NCBI GenBank assembly: GCA_000695325.1
Contig: AVPN01000349.1
Coordinates: 22,492-43,382 of the forward strand
Source: Pleurobrachia bachei
Taxonomy: Eukaryota > Ctenophora > Tentaculata > Cydippida > Pleurobrachiidae
Length of the DNA stretch: 20,891 nucleotides
Direction of reading: 5' to 3'
The notes under the pieces: generated by a model
The model's input: only the letters and a program-made list of their open reading frames with translations
The model's database searches: none
Told to the model about the DNA's origin: nothing
In this document: piece by piece, positions 9,169 through 18,700 of the stretch
How positions within the stretch are numbered: the stretch's first letter is position 1
Layout of the letters: every line of letters starts with the position of its first letter
Position numbers and translations under genes: made by a program

Positions 9169-9191
9169 GGTATCAATGTCACATTGATACC
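9169..9191. repeat. Perfect 11-bp palindrome with one central base
   Basis: GGTATCAATGT, C, ACATTGATACC: perfect arms next to the right end of the 8558-9163 element. It may be a transposon end or a cruciform-forming site; nothing more can be said. Confidence 0.8.
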
Positions 9192-9241
9192 TGAGTGAGA
9201 TCCATGTCACGCACGACTGATTTCGATATCTAGGTTGCAAT

Positions 9242-9280
9242 CCAATCAAGAGACCCAATCAAGAGATCCAATCAAGAGAC
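9242..9280. repeat. 13-bp tandem repeat, three copies
   Basis: Three consecutive copies of CCAATCAAGAGAY (CCAATCAAGAGAC, ...GAT, ...GAC). This is a short local expansion with no evident function. Confidence 0.9.
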
Positions 9281-9370
9281 CACTGTACCACAAACATTGT
9301 TGTTGAAGGATACTGTCACTGCGCTGGATAGCGACCCAGGGCTCACTGTTACTTACCAGATTAAGTGCTT

Positions 9371-9415
9371 GGTTACGAAGTCACCCCTAATATTGCATTC
9401 AGGGGTGACAATACC
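9371..9415. mobile_element. Miniature fold-back element of the TTGGTWACGAAG family
   Basis: Left end TTGGTTACGAAGTCACCCCT resembles the TTGGTAACGAAGTAACCCCT end of the nested insertion at 9965. The right end, AGGGGTGACAATACC, is its near reverse complement. The perfect core arms are 9380-9388 and 9401-9409. It is about 45 bp and non-coding. Confidence 0.5.
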
Positions 9416-9707
9416 GCTTGCCGAAAAATGGCAATTTTCAAGACCTTCTCATAAAAAGTTATCGAAACCTGGTCTAAAACCAATCTAAAACGTATGGCAC
9501 TAGTTTGTATAGTTACCAGGACCTGCATTTTACAGAAAGTAACGGTCCGACTACACATACGGTGCAACTCGTACTACAACGGTGCAACACGTACTACCAT
9601 ATATGGTCATAAAATTCCAATCTTTAGGAATTTTTTCTGACTAGACTATAGCTTAGTTATGAATGAAACCACCTCTAATACCTTTGGAATAGCATTTTAC
9701 ACATTTC

Positions 9708-9797
9708 TGAAGTTTTTTGTAACCAAATTCCAGCATCTTCATGGTTTTCATCCTGAAGCTTTTTGTAACCAAATTCCAGCATCTTCATGGTTTTCCA
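9708..9797. repeat. 45-bp tandem duplication, two copies
   Basis: Two adjacent copies of a 45-bp unit (TGAAGYTTTTTGTAACCAAA...), differing by one T/C near the start and at the 3' end. An A-run (about 9797-9808) follows. Both lie inside an open minus-strand frame that I do not believe to be coding. Confidence 0.85.
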
Positions 9798-9925
9798 AAA
9801 AAAAAAAACAGTGTTTTGGCCAAAATATCGAAAAATTCGGGTATGTAATGGTAGCTCAGACAATTTCCTCGGTATGTTCAAAAAATTAGAACTTTCTGTT
9901 TTGTAGTTTGGACACAGGAATTTTT

Positions 9926-10094
9926 TTCCCGTTGTACAAGCGATATTATTACCCCTACGTGCTCTTGGTAACGAAGTAACCCCTTGCCAGCGCGCGCAAA
10001 GGTCGCCCGGCGACCTGAGTGTGAGGTGTCTTCGATACCAATACGTGCTCGCGCCCACCGGGGGGCTCGCGTGGTGGGGTAATTTCATTACCAA
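9926..10094. mobile_element. Fold-back element, copy 1 (interrupted by a nested insertion)
   Basis: Homologous to 10971-11053. It runs from TTCCCGTTGTACAAGCGATA to TTTCATTACCAA, with a GC-rich inverted core (ATTACCCC ... GGGGTAAT). It is 169 bp. Removing the 77-bp insertion and one 9-bp direct repeat leaves 83 bp, exactly the length of copy 2. There is no coding capacity. Confidence 0.85.
9965..10041. mobile_element. Nested 77-bp MITE with 9-bp target-site duplication
   Basis: Inserted in the element at 9926-10094. The ends are TTGGTAACGAAG and CTTCGATACCAA (12-bp inverted repeats, one mismatch). It is flanked by TACGTGCTC at 9956-9964 and 10042-10050. The empty site is preserved in copy 2 (near 11001-11009), where TACGTGCTC occurs once. 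A 9-bp duplication is typical of Mutator-like transposases, so this may be a MULE-type non-autonomous element (inference). Confidence 0.85.
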
Positions 10095-10226
10095 GGGAAA
10101 GGCGGATAAAAAAGGAATGAAGATATCAACCCTTGAAGATATATACCCTTGTTTACTCATGGTATACCCATATTGCTGCCGTCTAGTTCTCTGATATATC
10201 AAAGAGAGAGAATTAATAAGACTTAC

Positions 10227-10318
10227 GAGTAATGTCCTGTCCAATTTTGATAATTAGTTCCCCGTGCTCAAGGTGCTCTCGTGCTTTACTGACCGCCTCA
10301 CGAGACTCCCCAGTAATC
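10227..10318 (-). pseudogene. Orphan KH-domain-like exon
   Basis: On the minus strand, an acceptor (CCCCGTAG), 92 nt and a good donor (GTAAGT) enclose 30 codons reading ITGESREAVSKAREHLEHGE and then LIIKIGQDIT. This resembles the last strand and C-terminal helix of a KH domain; in FMRP the matching part of KH1 is the segment around YGEDQDAVKKARSFLE. It has the same strand as the FMR1-like gene and lies 2.24 kb beyond that gene's stop. I found no exon with a KH GxxG loop before or after it. It could be a relic of a longer FMR1 gene, an exon of a rare isoform, or a real exon whose neighbours have diverged. Confidence 0.45.
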
Positions 10319-10527
10319 CTACGGGGATGGTAATGTTACAAAAAAACAGGGAATTAGGATCCTGGATCACATAGTGTTACTAATTAGGGGCAAAGTGCTA
10401 CTACAAATTACTAATTGGGGACAAAGTGGGACATAATAAAAGAGAAATTACAAAACACTTAGATCGAGGTATCTAATAACAGATGAAGCAACTATGCATG
10501 AGATCTGATTAGCGGGAGTGGTGAGAG

Positions 10528-10592
10528 CTGTCAGAGCATTGGCCTGACCCTATTCTCGCGCGAGAACTGTGGTCAGAGCATTGGCCTGACAG
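10528..10592. repeat. Paired copies of the palindromic 19-mer
   Basis: GTCAGAGCATTGGCCTGAC occurs at 10530-10548 and again at 10572-10590, in the same orientation. Between them lies a CTCGCGCGAG palindrome and a spacer (GAGAACTGTG) that is also found next to the copy at 7564. The whole starts CTGTCAG and ends CTGACAG. Confidence 0.85.
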
Positions 10593-10970
10593 GTTATTAG
10601 CTTTGGACAAGCGAAACGAATTACTTTTGGGCTTCAAAATCTTTATCGCACTGACAAAACAATTAAGAGGTATAAATAACTCGTTCTCTTTCTCTGACTC
10701 TCTCTATCTCTCTCTCAGCCATTTCATGGTATAACTTTTGTGGGACAATGCACTGTGTCGAACAGCATACATCATCCTACAAGTTTGAAAGGCGGATCAA
10801 TATCCGAAATGGCAGTTGAAAGCCGAACTCGTGTGCTGGGACCCTCTCTCTCTAAAACAAGTGAATTAGCTGAGCACAAAATATAACTTTGCCAACATTT
10901 CCCTCCACTCTAGAACAAGAGAAGTAATAAGAAAATACCGGCAAGTTTAGGGGCCTCTTGGAATTATTTT

Positions 10971-11053
10971 TTCCCGCTGTACAAGCGATATTATTACCCC
11001 TACGTGCTCGCGCCCAATGGGGCGCTCGCGTGGTGGGGTAATTTCATTACCAA
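10971..11053. mobile_element. Fold-back element, copy 2 (uninterrupted)
   Basis: 83-bp copy of the element at 9926, with the inverted core ATTACCCC ... GGGGTAAT and a single TACGTGCTC. It is the empty-site reference for the nested insertion at 9965-10041. Confidence 0.85.
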
Positions 11054-11133
11054 ATTCAGTGCTAGTTCTTGGCTTCTCTTTACATCGTTGAATTGTTATC
11101 AATCAGTTGGGGAGGATCAGGAGACACACTGAA

Positions 11134-11742
11134 GTTGATCCCCGTGTTGAGATCTCAAATTCGTGACACAAACTGAAGTTCGAAGTTTCGCGGAAGTATG
11201 GAATCAACCATCTCTGACTGAGAAGTAATTTGCAAGAATTTGTTTTGTTCAACTCGTACTCCTTTTTATTTCATTCTATAAAAAGGGTGGTCCGCCCGAA
11301 AGATAGTCTAGCTATAAGCTAGGCAAGCAAGAGGCTAATTTCCCCCTAATTTCTTAACTCGTACATGATACATCTCTCGAGGTGTTCTTTATCCATACTG
11401 GGCCAATTTCAGCCAAAAATTATATTTTGCGAAACTTCGAACTTTACCACGAAACTTCAAACCGCGAAATCGTAGTGTGTTTCACCGTCACACGGTTGAA
11501 AATTAAACGTGTGCGACCAACCTCAGTGTGTCTCCCCAAGGCGGTGAAATTGACTCAATATCAGAGCATCGGCCTAACAGCTCAGTATGGATAAATTACA
11601 CTTCGAGAGAGATGTACGTGACAGTACACGTGAAGAAATTAGCCTTTTGAAAATGATTTCTCAGTCGAAAATGGTTGATTCCATAATTCCTCGAAACTTC
11701 AGTTTGTGTCACAAAGTTGAAATCTCAACGTGTGTGATCAAC
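11134..11742. mobile_element. Diverged inverted-repeat element with roughly 100-bp arms
   Basis: 11134-11237 resembles the reverse complement of about 11648-11742. Shared blocks include GTGACACAAACTGAAG, TATGGAATCAACCAT and GACTGAGAA. A third related segment lies near 11505-11536 (CAGTGTGTCTCC). The interior has no transposase frame. It is an old non-autonomous element or nested copies of one. Confidence 0.65.
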
Positions 11743-12560
11743 TCCAGCTTGTTTACTCCCTTTTGTATTATTCTGCCCAGTATAATTTAATTCTGTGAAA
11801 CTTTACCATAGCAATTGTGATTTGCCTTGTTAGTTTACGCGATACACGAAACACTCTTGAAAACAAACAGGTTCAGTTTTTATTAAAAACGCTAATGTAA
11901 ATACGAGTGAATCTACACAACATAAAATATAGTTCATCCATAACACAGTCCATAGGAGTTATATATAAATTGAAGTTTATTCTTCACAGGCAATTACACA
12001 GTTGATAGTGATATGTACAAATGTGCTAGAGTATGATATTAAATCTGTCAGGGGTCTCACTAATATATAAAACCCGATAGCTGTTTTGTCAGTTGTTTTA
12101 TGAAATGACGCGCGAGTTTTCTGAATTATCATCCTACTTATCAGCCGGCTCGCGATTTTACAGTCCCCTCTCACTGGCTGTTCATTTCGATAACATGCGA
12201 GTAAAATTCTGAGTAACGAATATGTGTGTAAACACACAGTACTCTCAACAAAAGAGAAGGGAAACATTCTTGCAACACCTATCAATGTTATCTCTCTCAT
12301 AAAGAGTGAAAATAATCGCATTCCATTAGTTTCTCTCTCCCATTGTTTCTTTTAGTGTTTACTACATCTCACTGTGTGTATTGTCTCTAATCTTGCTCTC
12401 TAATCTTGCTCTCTGCTTAGTCAAATATGTTAAAAACAGTTGCCACTAAGTCTACACACAGATTGGGGGCGTCTGTTGACTATTGGCCAGTAATTCTAGT
12501 GTGTTTCACCTTGTGTTGTGTCTCTTAATAGTGTGTAATTGCTATCGGGCTTTATAAGTG

Positions 12561-14377
12561 CTATAACACCGGTGTGTATCTGTATAACGCGCCCCGCGAG
12601 GGGCGCTGCAGAGGGGGAACTGCAGAGGTGGGTGACAGTGGTGGTTGGTCGCTTAGAACTGCATCGGGATCAGTCTGAGTGGTGGGGGAACATGAGTGAT
12701 TGGAGTTGAGCTGAGGTGTTATAATATGTAATAGATCTACCAGATGTGAAATTGAACAATCTAATGAATTAATGATTTAGTAAGTTGAATGTACTGCTCC
12801 AATAGAGTAAAGGTTAGAACATTTTCCTGATTTAGTTGTGTTACCTTGAGACGCTCGTTGTATCGCTTATTTCGGAGGAACATTTCAACTTTTTGTTCCT
12901 GACGAGCCAGGAGGTAACCAAGACAGTGTTCAGCAGTCCTTAGAACAGTCACGTGGGGAGTCTAGGGGAGGAAGGGTTAGGGGCTTCTAGGTGTCAGGGA
13001 ACCAGGGGGTTATTGGGAAGGTGCAGGTATTAGAGAGGGGGTTATAATGACTTGAGGTCTGCGGAGTGCGGATAGGAGAAGGTATTGAAGCTTGATTAGC
13101 AAGGAATAAGACAGTGGTTTTTCACTGCCAGAACTGATTCAAAAGCTGAATGTCTAACTACAGGATGCTTACACGTATAATAGTAGTTGAATCGAATACC
13201 AAATCAGTTCAGGTGTAAAACACAACTAAAACTCACACACATACCAGAACAACGACGCTGTTTGATGATTTATCGTATCTGATCAGACTGGCTCCAGTGT
13301 CGTCCTTGAACTTCTTGAACGCCTTGTCATCGAGGACTCCAGGCACGTCAGCGCTGTCACGCAACTTGTCACTAACTTCTATGGAGTGCTTCAGGAACTG
13401 CTCAGCGTGAATGGGCGGACTGAAAATATATTGGAGATTAAAGAGGGCTATCATCATGGTGTGATTTGAAGGGAAACCTATAGACCCTTTACTAATGTCT
13501 AATCTCTCCCCGATAAATCACTGACTGCCCATTGAAGGGACCTGGGACACTTTTAGCTGATTAATGGACGATTTGATAACTAAATGTATTCGACTGACCA
13601 TTTGATTAGAGGTCGAATCCTGTCTCTCCCCACGATGTCTTTGCAGCTGAAGTCGTTGAGATCCTGATACTTGATGGAATAGTTCCTCCTGTCAGAGCTA
13701 ACTTGCTCTATAACAGCGGGCCACCTGGAGAGGGGGGGAGGGGGGGTCAGTGTGGTGTTAGAAGTGGGATATATTAGGGGATGCATCGGGGGACAAAGCA
13801 CAATTATAACAGATAACTGTATTGAAGGGGTGCTTTGTACTCAATCAAAAGAGTTGCAAAGCAAATCAATTCTTCCTGGGCGAATATATCCCCTTGGAAC
13901 AAGCCGGGTGTTATAACTTACCACCCCCGAGGGACTTCAGGACTGAGAACCTCAACTTCTTCAAAGATACAGTATTGGTGATTGCCCGCGTACTTGGGTG
14001 GTAGACGAATGCGCATCAGAGGCACAATCTGATCAGACTTCCATCTGATGGGAGAGGAAAGGGGTTAATAGAATAATTCATTCAAGAATAATAATCAGCA
14101 TTTTGTGTCATCACTGGGATCAATAAATTAAATATCAAAGTATTACCCGAAGTAGCATAGGGCAGTTGTATGGTAGATGTCGATGATCCAAGCCTGAAAC
14201 AATTGTTATTTGTTTGCCGAATTTAAATTGTAATCAGTAAATGGTAAAGACTGAATTAGTAAAGAGTGAGAGGGAAGGAATCCTGGTGAACTAGGAAGAA
14301 GAATATAAACGAACCTTGTACCAGGCATTATTGGTGTGCGATTGCACTTCAACCTCTAGATCGTCAGGAAGGTGCAT
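12561..14377 (-). CDS. Short FMR1/FXR homologue: tandem Tudor (Agenet) plus KH0, no KH1/KH2/RGG
   Basis: Seven exons: 14315-14377, 14147-14193, 13922-14044, 13599-13724, 13245-13419, 12845-12961 and 12561-12674; 765 nt, 254 residues. Tudor 1 (residues 1-50): LEVEVQSHTNNAWYK then AWIIDIYHTTALCYFGW, matching FMRP VEVRGSNGAFYKAFVKDV. Tudor 2 (about 60-118): EEVEVLSPEVPRGWWPAVIE and YSIKYQDLNDF, matching EVEVY...CGWW.A. KH0 (about 121-217): FKKFKDDTGASLIRYD and LRTAEHCLGYLLARQEQKVE, matching the FMRP region before KH1. FMRP family proteins bind mRNA and methylated partners and control translation. This protein then ends with a proline-rich 37-residue exon (TDPDAVLSDQPPLSP, stop 12561-12563) where KH1 should begin. 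The exon 1 donor (GTTCGT) is weak. Family assignment is confident. Whether the short form is the only product is not; a KH-like exon lies further downstream. Confidence 0.9.
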
Positions 14378-14770
14378 GTTTGACGTAATTGGTAGACGAA
14401 TTGGTATTGTTTCACAAACAAAAGTTTACAAGCTTGATTGAAGTATGAGATAAAATCTGCTTTCCCGCCGTTATCTGAGGACCACCCTCCGCAAACAACC
14501 TTAAAATCAGTTGGCTTCGAACGCGCGTGCTAAAAATATACGCTGCATTAGCCCGCCGCGCGCGTAACTTGAGTTCAAATTCAGCTGAATTCACTCGAAC
14601 TTTTCAAACTTCTTTTTTAAACTTCTTTTCTAGAACTTTTTCTTTTTTCTTTTTTGAGCTAAAAAGTGGACAGTTCAATCTGAAACACCAGCTACAGACC
14701 CTTGTTTTACCTTAATTTCATTTTTAACAAAGCTGCCAACTACAGCAGTAACAGAAAACCTCCAATAGAA
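14378..14770. promoter_or_regulatory. Shared head-to-head promoter region
   Basis: 393 bp separate the start codons of the FMR1-like gene (-) and the small mitochondrial-type gene (+). It is locally GC-rich (GCCCGCCGCGCGCG near 14550-14563) in AT-rich surroundings and has TTTCCCGCC at 14461-14469, an E2F-like motif. No TATA box sits near either ATG. It is probably a bidirectional promoter; the transcription starts are not visible. Confidence 0.5.
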
Positions 14771-15391
14771 ATGTTAGGGGCTGGCGGACGAAGGGCGGGT
14801 ATGGCGGCCTTTAGAATGGCTGCTCGACAACAATCTGCCCGTTCAATAAAACAGGCACAACGCTACTCTGCTGTATCTGTGTGTCTTTCTCACCACATGT
14901 CTACAACAACTGTTCTTCCCGTTATGAAACTTCAACTGGGTAGGTGCTGAATTCAGAATTAGCCACTGAAGCTCTTTCAAATGCTCGCTATAATCGGGTG
15001 GACGCTGTTTGAGCTGATCGATAATTGCATTTTGTAGCTCAAAAATATTTAAATATTTGTAATGCTATTGTAATTTTCAATATTCCCTTCTCCTTCGTAT
15101 TTTTACACTGATTTACCTTTCAGCCGGAGAAGAGCCAGCAAGCCTGGGATTCAGTTCCATGTTTGACCTCGCTGAGACTCAGGATTCCATCTCCGACATT
15201 ATGGAGGCGACACTGCAAGAATGTGCGTTATTTTTTGTAAATCTTGGGCTCAATCAGTCGGAGTTATTATAGTAAGTTGTTCAATTTAGGGTCAGAATAA
15301 ATCTTCTTTAACGACCACTTTTCCTCCCTCAGGCATCCCTATGTTAAGGACTATAGCTGTCCTAACGTCCAACCGTAAAGAGACTGTGTAA
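14771..15391 (+). CDS. Small protein with mitochondrial-type presequence, family not recognised
   Basis: Three exons: 14771-14939, 15124-15222 and 15333-15391, with GT-AG borders and matching phases; 327 nt, 108 residues. The N-terminus (MLGAGGRRAGMAAFRMAARQ, then QSARSIKQAQRYS) is rich in Arg/Ala/Ser with no acidic residue, as in a mitochondrial targeting peptide. The mature part is acidic then helical (MFDLAETQDSISDIMEATLQ, ECIPMLRTIAVLTSNRKETV). I see no membrane segment or known catalytic motif, and I do not recognise the family. The start is the first ATG in frame; the frame is open upstream but without another ATG. It diverges from the FMR1-like gene and has a poly(A) signal 200 bp after the stop. 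Three coherent exons make it a real gene; localisation is inferred. Confidence 0.75.
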
Positions 15392-15593
15392 CAGTGTGAC
15401 GTGTGTTTCCGTCTATTTTGTATCTAATTTGTTGAGAGTTTGAAAGCACACTGATATCGACATTAAATTTGTTTGTTTTTGATCCTCAACTGAATAATTA
15501 ATTAATAATTAATATTATGGGATGATAAGATCGTATTACCAACTACTCTGACCCTGCACGACGACATGGCAAGACAACGCTGTGTCCTGTTGT

Positions 15594-15599
15594 AATAAA
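15594..15599 (+). terminator. Polyadenylation signal of the small mitochondrial-type gene
   Basis: AATAAA follows about 200 nt after the stop at 15389-15391, in a TGTAATAAAG context, with a T-rich stretch just downstream. Confidence 0.6.
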
Positions 15600-15783
15600 G
15601 TTCTGAACTTTTATCTTTCCAATTTCCTTATCTTTACAGAGGTAAAATAACATCTATCAATTAGTAACCTACTAAATAATATAATCTACCCAATAATAAT
15701 GTAACCAACTAAATAATATTGTCTTAACTGTGACTGGGGTAAGGTAGTCAACTATCGACATCGACGACGTAAAGCTGTTCCAG

Positions 15784-18700
15784 TAGTTGGATACCACCTA
15801 TCAGATCCTACCATTTCACTTGTTATTTTGGCCATTATCTTCCTTTTTACAGGTACCTCCTTTATCTTGCTCAACCCTGTCTCACGGCAGGTGAGGAGAA
15901 CTTCGATCCTATAGTCCCTGGTAAATGACTAAGGCGGTTCAAGGGGTCCCGCCGCGCAATTTTTGCTGCTATTCTTGCAAATTAAGACGCATAAAATATC
16001 ACCTTCCTCTTACTTTGTATAGCACCTGAATATTTAGTACAGCTTGTATAGCCGCAGAGAGAAACATTATTCTCCTTCTACTGCAACAGCAGCTCAGTAG
16101 GGAGTTTAAGTAGGAATATGAGAAGTGAACACTGAACACACACATACCCAACTAATTGCTTGCCTGCCGGGCAGTCGATATACTTTATTGAATAACTATA
16201 AGTTAGTCATGTTTTTCACTGTCAGCTAGTTTTACACACGAAAATCACAGCCGAGGAACGCGGATATCTGTGTACATTTAAATCAGAAGCTGAGAATTTC
16301 TACAATCTACTCATTGATGAGCTGTAGCTCATACAACAAAATACTACTCATTCTACTGAAACTCACACAGAGGAAGTACAAATCAGTGGCCATTATAATT
16401 GGTATAAACCATGAGAAGGCAAGGAGGAGAGAGAGAATTGGGTGACTGTGAGAGAGAAGAAGTTGCTTGAAGGAGAGAGAAGGAGGAGAGAAGGAGAGAG
16501 AGCTGCAGAGATTTGGGCAGATTCTCCACGGGATAATGAGAGAGAATTAAGAATCTAGAGAGAGAAGAAAGTTGGTATACAATCCACGTGAACTCGATGT
16601 AGACCATTAGAGAATTAGGGTAGAGACGTAGAGAGTCAAGTACGGGCCTGGGGGGGGGGTTGAGTATGATTCATCAATTCAGGTTAACATCTGAGTAGCA
16701 ATACAAGTTGTACCGGAATATGTCCAAGAGAGGACTAAGAGTAATACACTGCGAGGGATACTGAATCTATGCATGCTCTATACATTGGTATTTTACAATC
16801 TAGAAGCAGCAAGTCTACTGCAAGAGGGGGGTGTATCAAGCGACAAGCAGTATTATATTTTCCTTCCTAGCTTCAAAACTCATTAAGTTCAACTGAGTCC
16901 TGAGAGTTCAACTCAAATCACGTTTAGTAGTGCGAGGGTGAGTCAGATTTCACACCTGAAATCTGACTCACCCTCCGGCTACTAAAACCAACCCAGCCGC
17001 ACACCGTGTATAGTTTGAATCGGCTGTATCTCCCGTTTCCTGTTTGCTAGACCCCTGAAACTACCGGTAACGCGCATAACGAACCGCCTTAGTCATTTGG
17101 CACGGACTATAATAACACACACAAATAAAAAGGATTTGAACACAACAATAATTTCTTACTTCTTTCCGTTTTTTCTCACTTCTTTCCATTTTTTTCTCTT
17201 CTTAACCCGTCTCTTCACTTTTCTTTCTCACAGGTCTAAAACTGAAGACAGAAGAACTCCGCCAGGGATTGAAGTCCCTAGATGTAATAGTATTAGGAGT
17301 AGTAACCTCCCTTTTTATAACAGGATTTTGCACCGCATCTATTGTTGAACAGGTATTAGAAACAGTACTTGAACTAGTACTCCTCCTATTTGAGTTGCTC
17401 ACATGTTCTCTCAAAATCTCGGAACACATGTTTTACAAATTTCAGTGAAGCAACCACAAGGAATCCCACATTACAAATTTCAAATAACTGATTCTGTAGT
17501 ACATAATCTGTACTGTATTTTATATTTTTCATCTTAAAACTTCCTTTCTCCCAGTTACCCTTCCGGCCCAGTAACATCAGTATAGACGATCATGAGGGGT
17601 TCAACCTTGGTCCAAGTGAAGTTAAACTCGGTTTAATATTATGGAACTGTCTCCCATGCACCATAGCAACCGGTATTGTTATGGTAACCGATGCAGATGG
17701 AGATGTTATGGGGGCAGTTGCAGTTTCCACAATAGCTAATCTTCTTGGATGTTTTACATCTCCTCTTGTTTTCTCCCTGTACATGGAAGGAGGTGGGTTA
17801 TATTTTTTTTATTGGGTGAACATTTATCAAATACAACTCAATGAAATAAATATTGGGTTAAAATTCAGAATGAATACGGAGAATGAGTACGGATCTTCAA
17901 ACCGTAACAAATAATCAATATTGTTTTATTTCAGAGTTTACAACATCTCAGATCCTAAATCTGCTGAGAAAACTTGGACTGTCACTTTTACTGCCTCTTA
18001 TTGTTGGTAAGCTACCTCTCAAATATTTCTGCATTTTTCGTCGCTGGTTGCAAACCATTTAATTTTTTTCCTCACCTAGGGAAGTTGTTAAGTCTACTTT
18101 TCAAGAAGGTTCAACAAAAGGTCACTGAATACAAACGTCCAATTGGGTTAGGACAAAACACAGGGATTTGTATCATTCTGTGGATTAAACTGAGCAAGAG
18201 TGTTTATATTAAAACTTTTGAAGTTCTACAGTAAGTTCAATAACTAAACGATAGATACTTGCCAGGATCTTTGTTATAACTATTATATCCCTCACCTCCT
18301 TCTATCACAATTTTATGACCCACATGAAATATATTACAAAACATTATCCTCCGTGATATAATGTAACCCCTACACAAAAATACTAACCAAGTACTAACTA
18401 TCTCAGATGGAAAGATTTGGGTATCCTGATAGTTCTTTGTGTTTTGGCTCACCTGCTAATGCTTCTCCTAACTTTCACCCTTTCAATTGGTGCTCTCTTC
18501 AAGAGGTATGTAAAATAAATTAAAAAAAGGTAAATTATCGCATTTTCTTGTTTAGGAACTGGGGGTCCCAGTGATTCAAGACGTCTTGATCATAATGTTT
18601 ACAGTTTTACACATAGACACAGAACTGTGATACACATATTAATACTTTTCAGGAAAGGGACATGCGTTATGATGCTGTTGGTATCCCAGAAAACACTGGT

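Larger units (their letters stand above)
10319..12560. other. Repeat-rich stretch downstream of the FMR1-like gene
   Basis: There is no gene I can support. It holds two copies of the palindromic 19-mer (10530-10548, 10572-10590), fold-back copy 2 (10971-11053), a diverged inverted repeat (11134-11237 with 11648-11742), CT-rich simple sequence (about 10685-10720) and a small perfect hairpin (CTAGCT-ATA-AGCTAG, 11308-11322). Minus-strand AATAAA motifs at 11879-11884 and 11976-11981 are candidate poly(A) signals for the FMR1-like gene. Confidence 0.6.

Noticed and set aside
9297-9359. Plus-strand frame TVTALDSDPGLTVTYQ that resembles a cadherin repeat
   Set aside because: It is a single 20-codon match with no flanking cadherin motifs and no supported neighbouring exons.
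9675-10244. 189-codon open frame on the minus strand, the longest unassigned ORF
   Set aside because: It runs through the 45-bp tandem repeat, the fold-back element and the nested 77-bp insertion, and ends beside the KH-like exon in another frame. The frame is a by-product of repeats.
11977-12321. 114-codon minus-strand ORF beyond the FMR1-like stop
   Set aside because: A stretch vaguely like the start of FMRP KH1 (FMREITLIGVARM) has no GxxG loop or splice sites in phase, and the rest looks random. I did not call it KH1.
16383-16607. Minus-strand ORF rich in Leu/Ser
   Set aside because: It is a translation of the GA-rich low-complexity tract inside the intronic inverted-repeat element.
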